A DNA stretch of 64,000 nt from Pseudoselenomonas ruminantium (lineage in GTDB: Bacteria > Bacillota > Negativicutes > Selenomonadales > Selenomonadaceae). The translations under genes and the position numbers were made by a program. Where the stretch lies: assembly GCA_015058575.1 (NCBI GenBank), contig SVBZ01000016.1:79095-143094 (forward strand), in the 5' to 3' direction. Below the pieces are notes generated by a model that saw only the letters and a program-made list of their open reading frames with translations, did no database searches and was not told where the DNA came from. Position 1 is the first letter of the stretch, and each line of letters opens with the position of its first letter. Of the stretch, positions 7,791-17,865 are shown one piece after another.

Positions 7791-8587
7791 AGGATAACCT
7801 CCAGACGCAAAAAAAGATAAAGATAACAGAAAAAAAGCAGGAGGAGCAATGTGTCGCCACGGCAAAACGCTAGGCGGCGGGCGGGCAGGTATTCGCCGGT
7901 AAAACCGCGGCAGACCATCGCTTCATACATGCCGGCAGACATTTTTTGTGAACGCAGCAGCAGTGTGCCGAGTATACCGCCGATGGCCCGGCGCTTATGT
8001 GGGGTGCAGCCGACTGCGCGCAGCTTGAGGGCAGTCAGCATATCGCTGGCAATCTCGCCGAGCAGGATGATATAGCGAAGCGTCGTGTCCAAGAGAAAGA
8101 TAACTGTTTGCGGAACATGAAACGCACGCAGTGATGCCGTAAGATCGTTTTCCGGCAGGAAGCTGCGCAGGCTGGCAATGGCTGCAAGGGAGAGGAAAGT
8201 CTTGGCGGGCAGCAAGAGGACGAACAGGCCGCTGCCGAGCCAGACGGCAGGCAGGACCAGCAGCAGGGAAAAGAAGGCTGCGGCAAGTGCTGTCGGGAGT
8301 ATTTGCCGCAGCCTGTGACCAGGCAGCAGGCAGAGCACGACAAGCGTGAGTGCCAGTTGGCAGAGCAGGAAGGCAGCCGAATGAGCAGCTGCGCAGCCGA
8401 GCAGCCAGAAGAAAAGAAAGCAGAGTGCGCTTGGGGCCGAGATGTAGTGATGCGGGGCGGCGCATGGTTGACGGAGAAGCAGCAACACAGTCAATACACG
8501 CAAAAGAGACCGGGAGATGAAAGAATCCCGGTCCCTTTTGGGCGTATACTGTTCTTCCTGTGCTGCCCATGAGGGAAGTTTTATCAT
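7787..8587 (-). CDS. cbiQ: CbiQ, transmembrane component of cobalt transporter
   Basis: 266 residues with several long hydrophobic segments and the conserved EAMVCRGFTGEY motif near residue 220, the EcfT-type coupling region that contacts the ATPase. It lies between cbiM (12-base gap) and cbiO (four-base overlap) in one minus-strand operon. Family members form the membrane scaffold of the cobalt ECF transporter. Length and motif are normal. Confidence 0.92.
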   Translation of the reverse strand: MIKLPSWAAQEEQYTPKRDRDSFISRSLLRVLTVLLLLRQPCAAPHHYISAPSALCFLFFWLLGCAAAHSAAFLLCQLALTLVVLCLLPGHRLRQILPTALAAAFFSLLLVLPAVWLGSGLFVLLLPAKTFLSLAAIASLRSFLPENDLTASLRAFHVPQTVIFLLDTTLRYIILLGEIASDMLTALKLRAVGCTPHKRRAIGGILGTLLLRSQKMSAGMYEAMVCRGFTGEYLPARRLAFCRGDTLLLLLFFCYLYLFLRLEVIL

Positions 8588-8599
8588 GTAATAGGCCTC

Positions 8600-9613
8600 T
8601 TAGTGTTTGGCAATGGATGTATCGTAATCGGTGGACGTGTGGAAGAAGGTGGCAAAGATCTTGAAGGCGAGTACCAGCAGTGCAGTACCGATGATAGCGG
8701 ACAGGATATAGCCGAAGGATTCTGGCAGCCCGGCGATGGCATAGTCGGGGAACAGAGCGTCAAAGGAGAAGCCGTCTTCCATGCCGGCTGGTGTGTAGCC
8801 AAGTGCTGAGCCGAGAAAGTCCTGCCCGGCGAGCTCTTCGGGGTCCCATTCGCCCCAGGCTGTGCCTGTGGCCAAAAGTCCCAGCGGTGTGCCGAGAATC
8901 AGCAGGCCAAGCAGGCCGTAGACGGCTTTGCTGCTCTGCGGGGCACGATCGGCAGCTGTCAAAAGCGCTGGCGATGCCTGCTTCAGGAAGGCCAGGATAG
9001 CTGTCGTGAAGATAACTTCGGCCAGGCCGAAGAGTGTCAGATGCCCAGCCATCATGGCAGGGATAGAAATCGACAACGGGTACGGGCAGTAAAGGGCATG
9101 GCCCGCAGCGTCGGTGAAGAGCAGCGGCTGGAGGCCGAACTCGATGGCCGCACAAAGGGCGGCGAGATTGATGCCGGCATATGCACCGATGCCGGCGGCA
9201 GCGAGATCATGCTGCGGCATCGCTTTCTTCAGAGCATGATAAATGGCCCAGCCGGCAAACGGCATGACAAATGCCATGTTGAAGCAGTTGGCACCGAAGG
9301 CCAGGAGACCGCCGTCGCCGAAGAACAACGCCTGTACGAACAGAGCGACGCTGACGGCGAGGCAGGCTGACCAGGGGCCGAACAGGATGGCCAGCAGCAC
9401 GGCGCCGACGGCGTGACCAGTCGTGCCGCCGGGAAGCGGCAGGTTGAACATCATACCGAGGAATGAAAAGGCCGCGCCAATCCCCAGCAGCGGCATTTTT
9501 TCCTTGGGAATTTCCTGCTTGACTTTCTGCACGGCCAGCCACCATACCGGTGCCATGGCGGCGCCGAATACAGCGCAGGTAGATGGGCTTAGGTAGTTTT
9601 CCGGAATGTGCAT
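8600..9613 (-). CDS. cbiM: CbiM cobalt transporter S-component, fused to a C-terminal PDGLE/CbiN-like part
   Basis: 337 residues. The N-terminus MHIPENYLSP contains the metal-binding Met-His-Ile motif required right after the start in CbiM; hence the start is 9613, with TTAGGAGTG upstream, not the longer frame. Membrane segments fill residues 1-215. After about residue 225 a second module with one or two membrane segments and a soluble loop (SALGYTPAGMEDGF) replaces a separate CbiN. It imports Co2+ for B12 synthesis together with CbiQ and CbiO. The divergent neighbours are the B12-dependent methylmalonyl-CoA mutase genes. Confidence 0.9.
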   Translation of the reverse strand: MHIPENYLSPSTCAVFGAAMAPVWWLAVQKVKQEIPKEKMPLLGIGAAFSFLGMMFNLPLPGGTTGHAVGAVLLAILFGPWSACLAVSVALFVQALFFGDGGLLAFGANCFNMAFVMPFAGWAIYHALKKAMPQHDLAAAGIGAYAGINLAALCAAIEFGLQPLLFTDAAGHALYCPYPLSISIPAMMAGHLTLFGLAEVIFTTAILAFLKQASPALLTAADRAPQSSKAVYGLLGLLILGTPLGLLATGTAWGEWDPEELAGQDFLGSALGYTPAGMEDGFSFDALFPDYAIAGLPESFGYILSAIIGTALLVLAFKIFATFFHTSTDYDTSIAKH

Positions 9614-9741
9614 ACTATCACTCCTAACATACATAAGAAAGCAATAAGACCGTAATATAGTTTCAGTTTAAAGGATTTTTGCAGAATTTGTAAGCCCCGT
9701 GGGGGGATGTGATTTTGCCTTGTGAATTTTTTCGGGAAAAT

Positions 9742-9770
9742 TTGACAATTAGCCAAAACAATAGTAAAAT
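9742..9770 (+). promoter_or_regulatory. Sigma-A promoter of the riboswitch-mutAB transcript
   Basis: TTGACA at 9742-9747, a 17-base spacer and TAAAAT at 9765-9770. Transcription would start near 9777, just ahead of the cobalamin riboswitch. Confidence 0.75.
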
Positions 9771-9797
9771 AAATGACAGTTAAAAAAGAATATCGCG

Positions 9798-9973
9798 ATT
9801 GGATCAGGTGTCGAAAGACTTAATAGGGAAGCCGGTAGAGTCCGGCGCGGTCCCGCCACTGTAACAGCGAGCAACTCCGCAAGATATGTCACTGGAGAGG
9901 GGAAAGCCTCTTTGGGAAGGCGCGGAGGAGCGATGAACTGGAGCCAGGAGAACTGCCTGATTAACGATCACCG
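9798..9973 (+). ncRNA. Cobalamin (AdoCbl) riboswitch
   Basis: All hallmarks are visible on the plus strand: AGGTGTCG at the 5' side, AATAGGGAAGCCGGT, the core GCGGTCCCGCCACTGTAA, CACTGG, and the B12 box AGCCAGGAGAACTGCC at 9942-9957, closed by pairing between GATCAGG and CCTGATT. The orientation is toward mutA, away from the cbiMQO operon. The hairpin at 10070-10106 and the terminator at 10234-10271 could be the expression platform. Cobalamin riboswitches normally lower expression when B12 is plentiful. Confidence 0.95.
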
Positions 9974-10069
9974 TTTGACCTGCGAGCGATGGGGATGGGG
10001 ATTTTGGACGATTTGGTTTAGAAAGAGTCAGGCGTTTACCTGACCGTTAGAACTGAATGTTTTTCAAGA

Positions 10070-10106
10070 TGAGCCCATTTTCCGCATACCGCAGGAAATG
10101 GGCTCA
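10070..10106 (+). other. Leader hairpin in the mutAB 5' region
   Basis: TGAGCCCATTTTCC pairs with GGAAATGGGCTCA around a short loop with few mismatches. No T-run follows, so it is probably a structural or antiterminator element of the leader, not a terminator by itself. A smaller GTCAGG/CCTGAC palindrome lies upstream at 10027-10044. Confidence 0.6.
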
Positions 10107-10233
10107 TTGTGGTATGTATTCTCGCTGTTCTTGACTTTAGGCGAAAGGTTTTTCCTCATGGAATCTTCTGTGGGGAGAAAATTGCTCATACATTTCATTC
10201 AGTTCTATGTATTGGCTGCCTTTGTTGCAGCAC

Positions 10234-10271
10234 GGGTCTCGATTTGTGGAAGGATCGAGACCCTTCTTTTT
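10234..10271 (+). terminator. Leader terminator upstream of mutA
   Basis: GGGTCTCGAT pairs perfectly with ATCGAGACCC around a 10-base loop, followed by TTCTTTTTA. It is in the mutA leader about 60 bases before the start codon and downstream of the cobalamin riboswitch, the position expected for transcriptional attenuation. Confidence 0.8.
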
Positions 10272-10329
10272 ATGTATGGCGGGGTGAGATGGAGCATATA
10301 TTATTCTACCTTTAAAGGGGGAAATGTAT

Positions 10330-12525
10330 ATGAGTAATGAAACAAAGACACAGACAGAGTCGGAGCTTGATCTGCAGGCCATCTTGAAGAAGGCTGAGCA
10401 GCAGACCGAGTTTCCGGATGTCCCGCTCGACGAATTTACGCCGCCGACGTATGACGAGTGGAAAGAGAACTGTATCACGCTCCTGAAGGGAGCACCCTTT
10501 GAGAAGAAGATGTTTACGAAAACTTATGAGGGCATCACGTTTGATCCGATGTACTTCCGCAATACGACGGAGGAAATTCTTCCACGCACCTCTTTTCCGG
10601 GGATGGATGACTTCCTGCGCGGCTCGCGGCCCAATGGTTATATCAAGTCGCCTTGGGGCATTGCGCAGGCCTGTGATGAAACGATGCCTGAGGAGAATAA
10701 TGAGCTGTTAAAATACGAGCTCGAAAAAGGCTCGACGATTTACCATTTGAAACTTGACCAGTCAACGCTTATCGGGCAGGATGCGCGTCAGGCGGAAAAG
10801 CCAGGGGATGAGGGCTGCAGCCTGACGACACTTGACGATCTGCATGTACTGCTCGATGGACTGAAGCTTGAGGAGCATCCGCTGTACATCTATGCCGGGC
10901 AGACTGCCTTGCCGCTTTTAGCAATGGTGGCAGCGGCGCGCCGGGCATCGGGCAAGGATATGAAAAAGGTGCGTGGCTTTATCGGCGCTGACCCGATTGG
11001 CGAGCTTGCTGAGCGCGGAACCCTTATGGCATCGCTTAGTGACCGCTATGACGAGTTGGCGCAGTGTGCGAAGTGGGCTGTCGCCAATGCGCCGGGGCTG
11101 CGCACCATCATGGTCCGCAGCGACGTTTACAGCCGTGGCGGCGCCAATGACATCCAGGAGGCAGCCTATACGATCGATACGGCAGTCACCTATCTGCGCG
11201 AGCTGCAAAAACGGGGCCTGTCCATTGATGAAGCGGCCAGCCAGATTATGTTCGGCTTCTCGATGGGAGCGAACTTCTTCCTGCAGATTGCCAAGCTGCG
11301 CGCTATGCGGCCCATCTGGGCACAGATCATCGCGGCTTTTGGCGGCAGTACGGAGTCCCAGCGCATGCATGTCCATGCACGGCCGGCACTCTTTTTCAAG
11401 ACGGTCTATGACCCGTATGTCAATATGCTGCGCAATACCACGGAAATCTTTTCGGGCGTCGTCGGCGGCATCGATTCGTTCGAGAATGCGCCGTTTGATG
11501 AGCCAATCCGCAAAGGCGATGTGTTCTCACGCCGCATCGCGCGCAATGTCCAGGTCATCCTGCAGGAGGAATTCGGCCTGCTGCAGCCAATCGACCCCGC
11601 TGGTGGTTCGTGGGCGGTGGAGACGCTGACGAAGCAGGTCAAGGAAAAAATCTGGGAGGCCTTCCAGCTGGTGGAGGGCGAAGGCGGCATCGTTGAATCG
11701 CTGAAAGCCGGTAAGCCGCAGCAGGCCATCGGCGAAGTGCTCGCCGAGCGGTTCAAGAATGCCGAGCTTCGGCGCGACCGTATCGTTGGCAATAACATGT
11801 ACCCGAATATGACGGAGACGCTTCTCGATCCGCGCACGGAGGACTGGACGGAAAACAAAAAAGCGCGTACCGAGGCAATCGAAGCGTATCTTGCTGATAT
11901 CGATGGCAAATACCGTGAGGAGAAGCTGGCGGCGCTCGCGGCTGCCAAAGCCGATTCTGTGACGGCGGCCATTGCGGCAGCTGAGGCGGGCGCGACACTT
12001 CCTGAGCTTTGGGCGGCTTTGCCGAAGACGGATGAGGTGCCAAGCGTTGAGAAAATCGCGCCGCATCGCTGGAGCGAGCGCTTTGAGGCCCTGCGCCATC
12101 GCACGGAAAAATACGTGGCCGAAAAGGGCGATAACGTGCGCATTTTCCTTGCCAATATGGGGCCGATTCCGCAGCATAAGGCAAGAGCGGACTTTACCAC
12201 GGGCTTTTTGCAGGTCGGTGCCTTTGAAGTGCTGCGCAACGATGGCTTCAAGACGACGGACGAGGCCGCTGCTGCCGCCGCTGAATCCGGGGCAGATGCC
12301 GTGGTCATCTGCTCGACGGATGCGACCTATCCGGAAATCGTTCCCGATTTAGCCCCGAAACTTCATAAAGTGCTGCCAGAGGCAACGGTCTATCTGGCCG
12401 GTGCTGCACCGAAAGATTTGCTCGAAACGTATAACGAGGCGGGCATTGATGACTATATTTCGGTACGGGCCAATTGTTACAAAATCCTGCAGTTCCTGCA
12501 GCAGAAGAAAGGAATGATGGCATAA
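10330..12525 (+). CDS. mutA: Methylmalonyl-CoA mutase small subunit
   Basis: 731 residues. It has the mutase TIM-barrel region and a C-terminal flavodoxin-like domain in which the cobalamin-binding Asp-x-His-x-x-Gly motif is replaced ([14 protein letters not shown]), as in known small subunits that do not bind B12. With MutB it forms the heterodimer interconverting succinyl-CoA and methylmalonyl-CoA in propionate formation. The start at 10330 fits the AAAGGGGGAA ribosome site better than the ATG six bases earlier. The stop overlaps the mutB start by one base (TAATG). A TTGACCAGTCAA palindrome lies inside at 10754-10765. Confidence 0.95.
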   Translation: MSNETKTQTESELDLQAILKKAEQQTEFPDVPLDEFTPPTYDEWKENCITLLKGAPFEKKMFTKTYEGITFDPMYFRNTTEEILPRTSFPGMDDFLRGSRPNGYIKSPWGIAQACDETMPEENNELLKYELEKGSTIYHLKLDQSTLIGQDARQAEKPGDEGCSLTTLDDLHVLLDGLKLEEHPLYIYAGQTALPLLAMVAAARRASGKDMKKVRGFIGADPIGELAERGTLMASLSDRYDELAQCAKWAVANAPGLRTIMVRSDVYSRGGANDIQEAAYTIDTAVTYLRELQKRGLSIDEAASQIMFGFSMGANFFLQIAKLRAMRPIWAQIIAAFGGSTESQRMHVHARPALFFKTVYDPYVNMLRNTTEIFSGVVGGIDSFENAPFDEPIRKGDVFSRRIARNVQVILQEEFGLLQPIDPAGGSWAVETLTKQVKEKIWEAFQLVEGEGGIVESLKAGKPQQAIGEVLAERFKNAELRRDRIVGNNMYPNMTETLLDPRTEDWTENKKARTEAIEAYLADIDGKYREEKLAALAAAKADSVTAAIAAAEAGATLPELWAALPKTDEVPSVEKIAPHRWSERFEALRHRTEKYVAEKGDNVRIFLANMGPIPQHKARADFTTGFLQVGAFEVLRNDGFKTTDEAAAAAAESGADAVVICSTDATYPEIVPDLAPKLHKVLPEATVYLAGAAPKDLLETYNEAGIDDYISVRANCYKILQFLQQKKGMMA

Positions 12526-14726
12526 TGGCAGCGTTCAAGAATCCGGATTTTACGAGCATGAATCTGCGGGAAGCGCCGCAGCATACGAAAGAAGAATGGC
12601 AGAAACTCTTTGAACAGCAGGTCAGCGCCAGCTACGACGAGATGATCGCGCGCACGATGGAACATATTCCCGTAAAGCCATTCTATAACCATGATGAATA
12701 CGACCATATGAATCATCTGGATTTTGCCAGCGGCATTCCGCCCTGCTTGCGCGGGCCGTATTCGACGATGTACGTGTTCCGTCCCTGGACGGTCCGTCAG
12801 TATGCGGGCTTTTCGACGGCGGAGGAATCCAATGCCTTCTATCGCCGCAACCTGGCTGCGGGGCAGAAGGGCCTTTCGATTGCCTTTGACCTGCCGACCC
12901 ATCGCGGTTACGATGCCGATAACCCGCGCGTGCTCGGCGATGTCGGCAAGGCCGGCGTTTCGGTCTGCTCGATGCTCGATATGAACATCTTGTTCTCGGG
13001 CATACCGCTTGACCAGATGTCGGTATCGATGACGATGAACGGCGCCGTGCTGCCAATCCTGGCGTTCTACATCCAGTCCGGTATCGAGCAGGGCGTTGAC
13101 AAGTCCATCATGGCCGGCACGATCCAGAATGATATCTTGAAGGAATTCATGGTGCGTAATACCTATATTTACCCACCGGATATGTCGATGCGTATCATTG
13201 GCGATATCTTTGAATACACGACCAAGAACATGCCGAAGTTCAACAGTATCTCGATTTCGGGCTATCATATGCAGGAGGCTGGTGCAACGGCCGATATCGA
13301 GCTCGGCTACACGCTGGCCGATGGCCTCGAGTACCTGCGCACAGGTATCAATGCCGGACTGGCCGTCGATGCCTTTGCAAAGCGCCTGTCGTTCTTCTGG
13401 GCCATCGGCAAGAACTACTTCATGGAAGTGGCCAAGATGCGGGCGGCGCGTGTACTCTGGGCCAAGATTGTCAAGTCGTTTGGCGCCGAGAATCCGAAAT
13501 CCATGGCGTTGCGCACACACTGCCAGACCTCTGGCTGGTCGCTGACGGCGCAGGACCCGTTCAACAACATTTCACGTACCTGCATGGAGGCTATGGGCGC
13601 GGCTCTTGGCCATACGCAGTCGCTGCATACGAATGCACTGGATGAGGCCATCGCGCTGCCGACGGATTTCTCAGCCCGCATCGCGCGCAATACGCAGCTC
13701 TACATCCAGGACGAGACGCGGGTCTGCAAGATCATCGATCCGTGGGGCGGCTCGTACTATGTCGAGGCACTGACGAATGAAATCATCCGTCGCGCCTGGG
13801 CCCATATCCAGGAGGTCGAGTCGCTGGGCGGCATGGCCAAGGCCATCAGCACAGGGCTGCCGAAGATGCGCATCGAGGAAGCGGCCGCCCGCCGGCAGGC
13901 CAGAATCGACTCGGGCAATGAGACCATCGTTGGCCTCAACAAATACCGTCTCGACAAGGAAGATCCGCTCGAAATTCTCGCGATTGACAATACGGCCGTA
14001 CGTCAGGCGCAGATCGAGCGGCTCGAAAAATGCCGCCGTGAGCGCAACGAAGACGATGCGCGCCGCGCGCTCGAGGCCATCACGAAGGCGGCGGACAGCC
14101 GCGACAACGGCAACCTGCTCGAATGTGCTGTCGAGGCTGCACGTGTGCGCTGCACGCTCGGCGAGATTTCCGATGCGGTCGAGAAGGTATCGGGACGCTA
14201 TCAGGCCGTCATCCATACGATTTCGGGTGTCTATTCGTCGGAATTCACGAACAAGAGCGCGCTCGAAAAAGCCCGCCATATGGCTGATGAATTCGAGGAA
14301 CTCACGGGCCGCCGGCCGCGTATCTTTGTCGCCAAGATGGGCCAGGATGGCCATGACCGCGGTCAGAAAGTCATTGCGTCAAGCTTTGCCGATATGGGCT
14401 GGGATGTCGATGTCGGGCCGCTGTTCCAGACGCCGGAGGAAACGGCGCAGGATGCCGTCGATAACGATGTGCATATGGTCGGGTTCAGCTCGCTGGCCGC
14501 TGGTCATAATACGCTCTTGCCGCAGCTGGTTGAGGAGCTTAAAAAACTCGGCCGCGAAGATATCATGGTCGCTATCGGCGGTGTCATCCCCGTACAGGAT
14601 TACGATTTCCTCTACGAGCATGGTGCCGTGGCCATCTTTGCGCCGGGGACGAATATCCCCGAAGCTGGCTGCAAGCTGCTGACGCTGCTCATCAATCGGG
14701 CGAAAGAAGAGCTCGCAGAAGCATAG
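12525..14726 (+). CDS. mutB: Methylmalonyl-CoA mutase large (catalytic) subunit
   Basis: 733 residues, AdoCbl-dependent catalytic subunit. The C-terminal B12 domain carries [12 protein letters not shown] with the D-x-H-x-x-G cobalt-ligand motif at about residues 608-613, and SSLAAGH and GGVIP segments follow as in this family. The N-terminal barrel has [15 protein letters not shown] near 115-130. The start ATG overlaps the mutA stop by one base, with AAAGGA upstream, so the subunits are translationally coupled. Meaning in context: the succinate-to-propionate branch typical of Selenomonadaceae. Confidence 0.97.
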   Translation: MAAFKNPDFTSMNLREAPQHTKEEWQKLFEQQVSASYDEMIARTMEHIPVKPFYNHDEYDHMNHLDFASGIPPCLRGPYSTMYVFRPWTVRQYAGFSTAEESNAFYRRNLAAGQKGLSIAFDLPTHRGYDADNPRVLGDVGKAGVSVCSMLDMNILFSGIPLDQMSVSMTMNGAVLPILAFYIQSGIEQGVDKSIMAGTIQNDILKEFMVRNTYIYPPDMSMRIIGDIFEYTTKNMPKFNSISISGYHMQEAGATADIELGYTLADGLEYLRTGINAGLAVDAFAKRLSFFWAIGKNYFMEVAKMRAARVLWAKIVKSFGAENPKSMALRTHCQTSGWSLTAQDPFNNISRTCMEAMGAALGHTQSLHTNALDEAIALPTDFSARIARNTQLYIQDETRVCKIIDPWGGSYYVEALTNEIIRRAWAHIQEVESLGGMAKAISTGLPKMRIEEAAARRQARIDSGNETIVGLNKYRLDKEDPLEILAIDNTAVRQAQIERLEKCRRERNEDDARRALEAITKAADSRDNGNLLECAVEAARVRCTLGEISDAVEKVSGRYQAVIHTISGVYSSEFTNKSALEKARHMADEFEELTGRRPRIFVAKMGQDGHDRGQKVIASSFADMGWDVDVGPLFQTPEETAQDAVDNDVHMVGFSSLAAGHNTLLPQLVEELKKLGREDIMVAIGGVIPVQDYDFLYEHGAVAIFAPGTNIPEAGCKLLTLLINRAKEELAEA

Positions 14727-14739
14727 GGAGGTAATACGC

Positions 14740-15942
14740 ATGGCACAGAAATATTCGGTCAGCAAACCGAGCTGGGTGCCAGAAGAAAAGGATGAGAAAT
14801 TTGCCTGCTCGGTCATGGGCGGCATCGAAGGCATCAAGGATACGACAGTCGGCAATATCAATCCGGCCATCCAAAGTGGCAAACTGAAACCCAAGCGGCG
14901 TTTGGTGCTGACCGAGGATGAATATGTCGAAGGCGTGGCGCGCGGCGACCGCATGACACTGTCGCGGGCCATTACGCTTATCGAGAGCAACAGTCCGCGC
15001 CATTTCAAAAAAGCACAGCGTGTGCTCCAACGGCTGCTGCCGCGCACGGGCAAAGCATTGCGCATCGGCATCACGGGTGTGCCGGGCGCTGGCAAGAGCA
15101 CGATGATCGAGGCGCTAGGCAATATGCTCTGCGATGCGGGGCATCGCGTGGCAATCCTGACGGTCGATCCGACAAGCTCGGTTACGAAAGGCTCGATTCT
15201 TGGCGACAAGACGCGCATGGGGACGCTCTCTCGCCGGCCTGAGGCCTTTATCCGCCCATCGCCGGCGGGCGGGACACTGGGGGGAGTGGCCCGCAAGAGC
15301 CGTGAGACCATGCTGATGTGTGAAGCTGCCGGGTATGACATCATCCTCATCGAGACCGTAGGCGTCGGCCAGTCAGAAACGACGGTGCGGTCGATGGTGG
15401 ATTTCTTTATGCTCGTCGTGCTGACCGGCGCTGGCGATGAACTGCAAGGCATCAAAAAAGGCATCATGGAACTTGCCGATGCCATCGTCATCAACAAGGC
15501 CGATGGCGATAACCTCGTCAAGGCCAAGGTGGCCCGCGGCGAATTCGAGCGCATGATCGAATACATCCGTCCGGCTACACCGGGCTGGCCCACGCATGCG
15601 TATCTGGCCTCAGCCATCGAAAAGACAGGTCTCAAGGAACTCTGGGAGGTCATGCAGGCCTTTGAGCAGATGACCAAGAAAAGCGGCGTCTTCCAAAAGC
15701 GCCGTGATGGCCAGCTGCTCGACTGGATGCATAGCATGATCGATGAGCATCTGCACAACCTGTTCCTCGAAGATCCGGTCATCAAGGGCCGGATGCCCGA
15801 GGTAAAGGATGCGGTCCTTGACGGCACGATTTCGCCGACGCAGGCAGTGGCCGAGCTTATCGGCATGTTTGATGTACAACGGGCGGCCGCAAGGCAGGAT
15901 GATTTGTTTCATCTGCGCGAAGACAAGGGAGGCGGATGCTAG
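14740..15942 (+). CDS. meaB: MeaB-type G-protein chaperone of methylmalonyl-CoA mutase
   Basis: 400 residues. Walker A GVPGAGKST is near 113-121, DPTSSVTKGSILGDKTRM follows (switch region), ETVGVGQSE near 205 and the NKAD guanine-specificity motif near 250. The family (MeaB/ArgK/MMAA) gates cofactor loading and protects the mutase. The usual protein starts around the segment LTEDEYVEGV, here at residue 57, so this one has an N-terminal extension of some 55 residues with no recognised domain. The start has AGGGAGGT upstream, 13 bases after mutB. Confidence 0.92.
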   Translation: MAQKYSVSKPSWVPEEKDEKFACSVMGGIEGIKDTTVGNINPAIQSGKLKPKRRLVLTEDEYVEGVARGDRMTLSRAITLIESNSPRHFKKAQRVLQRLLPRTGKALRIGITGVPGAGKSTMIEALGNMLCDAGHRVAILTVDPTSSVTKGSILGDKTRMGTLSRRPEAFIRPSPAGGTLGGVARKSRETMLMCEAAGYDIILIETVGVGQSETTVRSMVDFFMLVVLTGAGDELQGIKKGIMELADAIVINKADGDNLVKAKVARGEFERMIEYIRPATPGWPTHAYLASAIEKTGLKELWEVMQAFEQMTKKSGVFQKRRDGQLLDWMHSMIDEHLHNLFLEDPVIKGRMPEVKDAVLDGTISPTQAVAELIGMFDVQRAAARQDDLFHLREDKGGGC

Positions 15943-16472
15943 GCATGTACACGAAAAAGATCTACTTTTCGGGCGGCGATTTCCACGAATTGCAGGCCGT
16001 GTTCACAGGCTTGCCCGGTGTCGTAGCGACGCAGACCGGCTATCTAAGAGGAGAGGGTAACGACGATGAGGTGCATGGCATCGAAGTTGAGTACAATCCG
16101 AAAAAAGTGGATCTCTCCATGCTGATGGATATCCTGTTTGCCGTCGTGACGCCATACCGTCCTGATGGACAGGGGAAGGCGATTGGCAAAGAATTCCGCG
16201 CCGGCGTCTGGTACACCGATGCCGAAGACGAGCCGCAGCTGCAGTTTTACATGCACTTCCTGGCGAGTCGTGGCAAACCGCCAGCGGCAACGGGGGCCGG
16301 CCTTACCATCAACGACCCTAACAGCAAAGCCGTGCGCAAATGCTACGCCAAGGCTGTGCTACTCACAGATTTCCGCGTAGCTGCTGAAGAGCATCAACAA
16401 TACTTTACCAAGCATCCTGATGCGGAATCGTTTATCGATTGGCAAGCGTTTCGGGAGCAGGTGAGGTACTAG
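15936..16472 (+). CDS. MsrA-like protein lacking the catalytic cysteine
   Basis: 178 residues as drawn; an ATG at 15945 (MYTKKIYFSGG) is an equally possible start, since the GGGAGG ribosome site is too near one and rather far from the other. The whole length follows the methionine-sulfoxide reductase A pattern (GVVATQTGY, then RAGVWY, then AAEEHQQYFTKHPD), but the active-site GCFW reads GGDF and the central conserved GHAEAV-type block is shortened. Reductase activity by the usual sulfenic-acid mechanism is therefore unlikely. It overlaps the meaB end and is the last gene before a terminator, so it belongs to the mut transcript. Role unknown. Confidence 0.75.
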   Translation: MLGMYTKKIYFSGGDFHELQAVFTGLPGVVATQTGYLRGEGNDDEVHGIEVEYNPKKVDLSMLMDILFAVVTPYRPDGQGKAIGKEFRAGVWYTDAEDEPQLQFYMHFLASRGKPPAATGAGLTINDPNSKAVRKCYAKAVLLTDFRVAAEEHQQYFTKHPDAESFIDWQAFREQVRY

Positions 16473-16509
16473 CTAACAAAAAATAGGGAAACAGCAAGTA
16501 GAAGACAAG

Positions 16510-16562
16510 AAGAGCCGGCAATCCGAGTGGTCAATTAGACCACCCCGATTACCGGCTCTTTT
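16510..16562 (+). terminator. Terminator of the mut operon
   Basis: AAGAGCCGG pairs with CCGGCTCTT and inner segments GTGGT/ACCAC extend the stem; TTTT follows on the plus strand and the A-rich left flank gives partial function on the minus strand for the convergent ATPase gene. Confidence 0.85.
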
Positions 16563-16624
16563 GGTGGAGGTGGCAGTATAGGGCTTTTAACTGTTTTTTT
16601 CAACACTTGTCAGCAGTTGACAGG

Positions 16625-17848
16625 TCAATTTGCTATGGGGCTGTCACTTTTTAGCAGGAAATCCCGGATATTCATATGAATGATGCCGTCACGGCTCATG
16701 TCAAATTCATCTAATGACAGGACATATTTAGGATAGTTATCGCGGATAGTCTGGTAAACACCGAATTCACGTTCAATGGTTTCTGGCGATGCCAGCAGGT
16801 AGGAGACTTGGATATAGATGCGCTCAGATTGGCGCTCGGCAATAAAGTCGATTTCTTTCTCGCCAGCTTTACCGACGGTTACGTTGTAACCACGTCGTTT
16901 GAGCTCAAGGAAGACAATGTTTTCCAAGATGAGGTTGATATCCTGCATGTTGCCGCCGATGACAGCTTCGCGGATGCCGTGGTCGGCCAGATAGTATTTT
17001 TCTTGAATGCTCAGGATTTTCTTGCCCACGAGATCTTGTCGCTTTACGGGATAGAAGAGAAATGCTTCGTTGCCAGCATGCAGGTAGTTCAGTACGGTTT
17101 CTGGCGATACTTTGCGGCCTTCACTTTTCAGGTATTTGGATATGGTTGTGGCCGAGAAAGTATTGCCAATATTGGCTGTCACATAGGCGAGAATGCGTTC
17201 CAGCAGGTCTACATCACGAATCTGCTTCCGGCGAATGATATCTTTTAGCTCTACGGCATTGTATAAATCTCGGAGATATTGTTTGACTGGATCGTCCTGG
17301 TATTGGAGGTTCCAAAGATAGGGCATGCCACCGTAGAGAAGGTATTGGCGGAAACAATCTGTTGTTGACCGGCCAGGCTGTGCCTCTTGGATTAAGTCAA
17401 CAAACTCACGGAATGAGAAGGGATACATGATGAACTCTACATAGCGGCCGGCTAAATATGTGGACAATTCTCCAGAAAGCAGTTTGGAATTTGAACCGGT
17501 GATGTAGATGTCGCAATCCATATCTACCCGGAAGGAATTGATGGCCTTTTCCCATTCATGGACTTCTTGGATTTCATCGAAAAAGAGATATACTTTTCCT
17601 GTGTGTCCCTTGGTTTTTTCTAGGACATCTTGATGGAGAGCCTTCGCAGTGCAGAGGTGCGATAAAGTCATGGACTCAAAATTGTAGGAAAATATTGCTT
17701 TGGCAGGAATTCCATCTTTCATTAGTTCTTGCTGGATGAGTTCTAACATGACCGATTTGCCGCAGCGGCGGATGCCGGTGATGACCTTTATCAGGTCTTT
17801 ATTCATGAAGGGACGTATTCTTTTCAGATATAAGTCGCGCTTTACCAT
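16625..17848 (-). CDS. AAA_14/DUF4143 family ATPase
   Basis: 407 residues. Walker A GIRRCGKS at 25-32 and Walker B VYLFFDEIQEV at 86-96, then an ITGSNSKLLSGEL sensor-like stretch, define the AAA_14 ATPase; the C-terminal part (LENIVFLELKRRGYNVTVGK ... EIDFIAE) is the DUF4143 module, whose E-x-D-F-I segment resembles restriction-endonuclease-fold cores. These solitary ATPases are common in gut Firmicutes; their job is not established. The gene stands alone, convergent to the mut operon, with two copies of an AGTTATAACTGATAAAA repeat directly upstream of the start that may be an autoregulatory site. Confidence 0.85.
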   Translation of the reverse strand: MVKRDLYLKRIRPFMNKDLIKVITGIRRCGKSVMLELIQQELMKDGIPAKAIFSYNFESMTLSHLCTAKALHQDVLEKTKGHTGKVYLFFDEIQEVHEWEKAINSFRVDMDCDIYITGSNSKLLSGELSTYLAGRYVEFIMYPFSFREFVDLIQEAQPGRSTTDCFRQYLLYGGMPYLWNLQYQDDPVKQYLRDLYNAVELKDIIRRKQIRDVDLLERILAYVTANIGNTFSATTISKYLKSEGRKVSPETVLNYLHAGNEAFLFYPVKRQDLVGKKILSIQEKYYLADHGIREAVIGGNMQDINLILENIVFLELKRRGYNVTVGKAGEKEIDFIAERQSERIYIQVSYLLASPETIEREFGVYQTIRDNYPKYVLSLDEFDMSRDGIIHMNIRDFLLKSDSPIAN

Positions 17849-17865
17849 ATAATCATCCTTTCATA

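Noticed and set aside
9614..9973. Riboswitch as controller of cbiMQO
   Set aside because: The B12 box and core read only on the plus strand, that is away from cbiM, which lies on the minus strand.
10098..10337. Short plus-strand frame between riboswitch and mutA
   Set aside because: It runs through the leader hairpin and terminator and overlaps the mutA start; no ribosome site and no recognisable protein.
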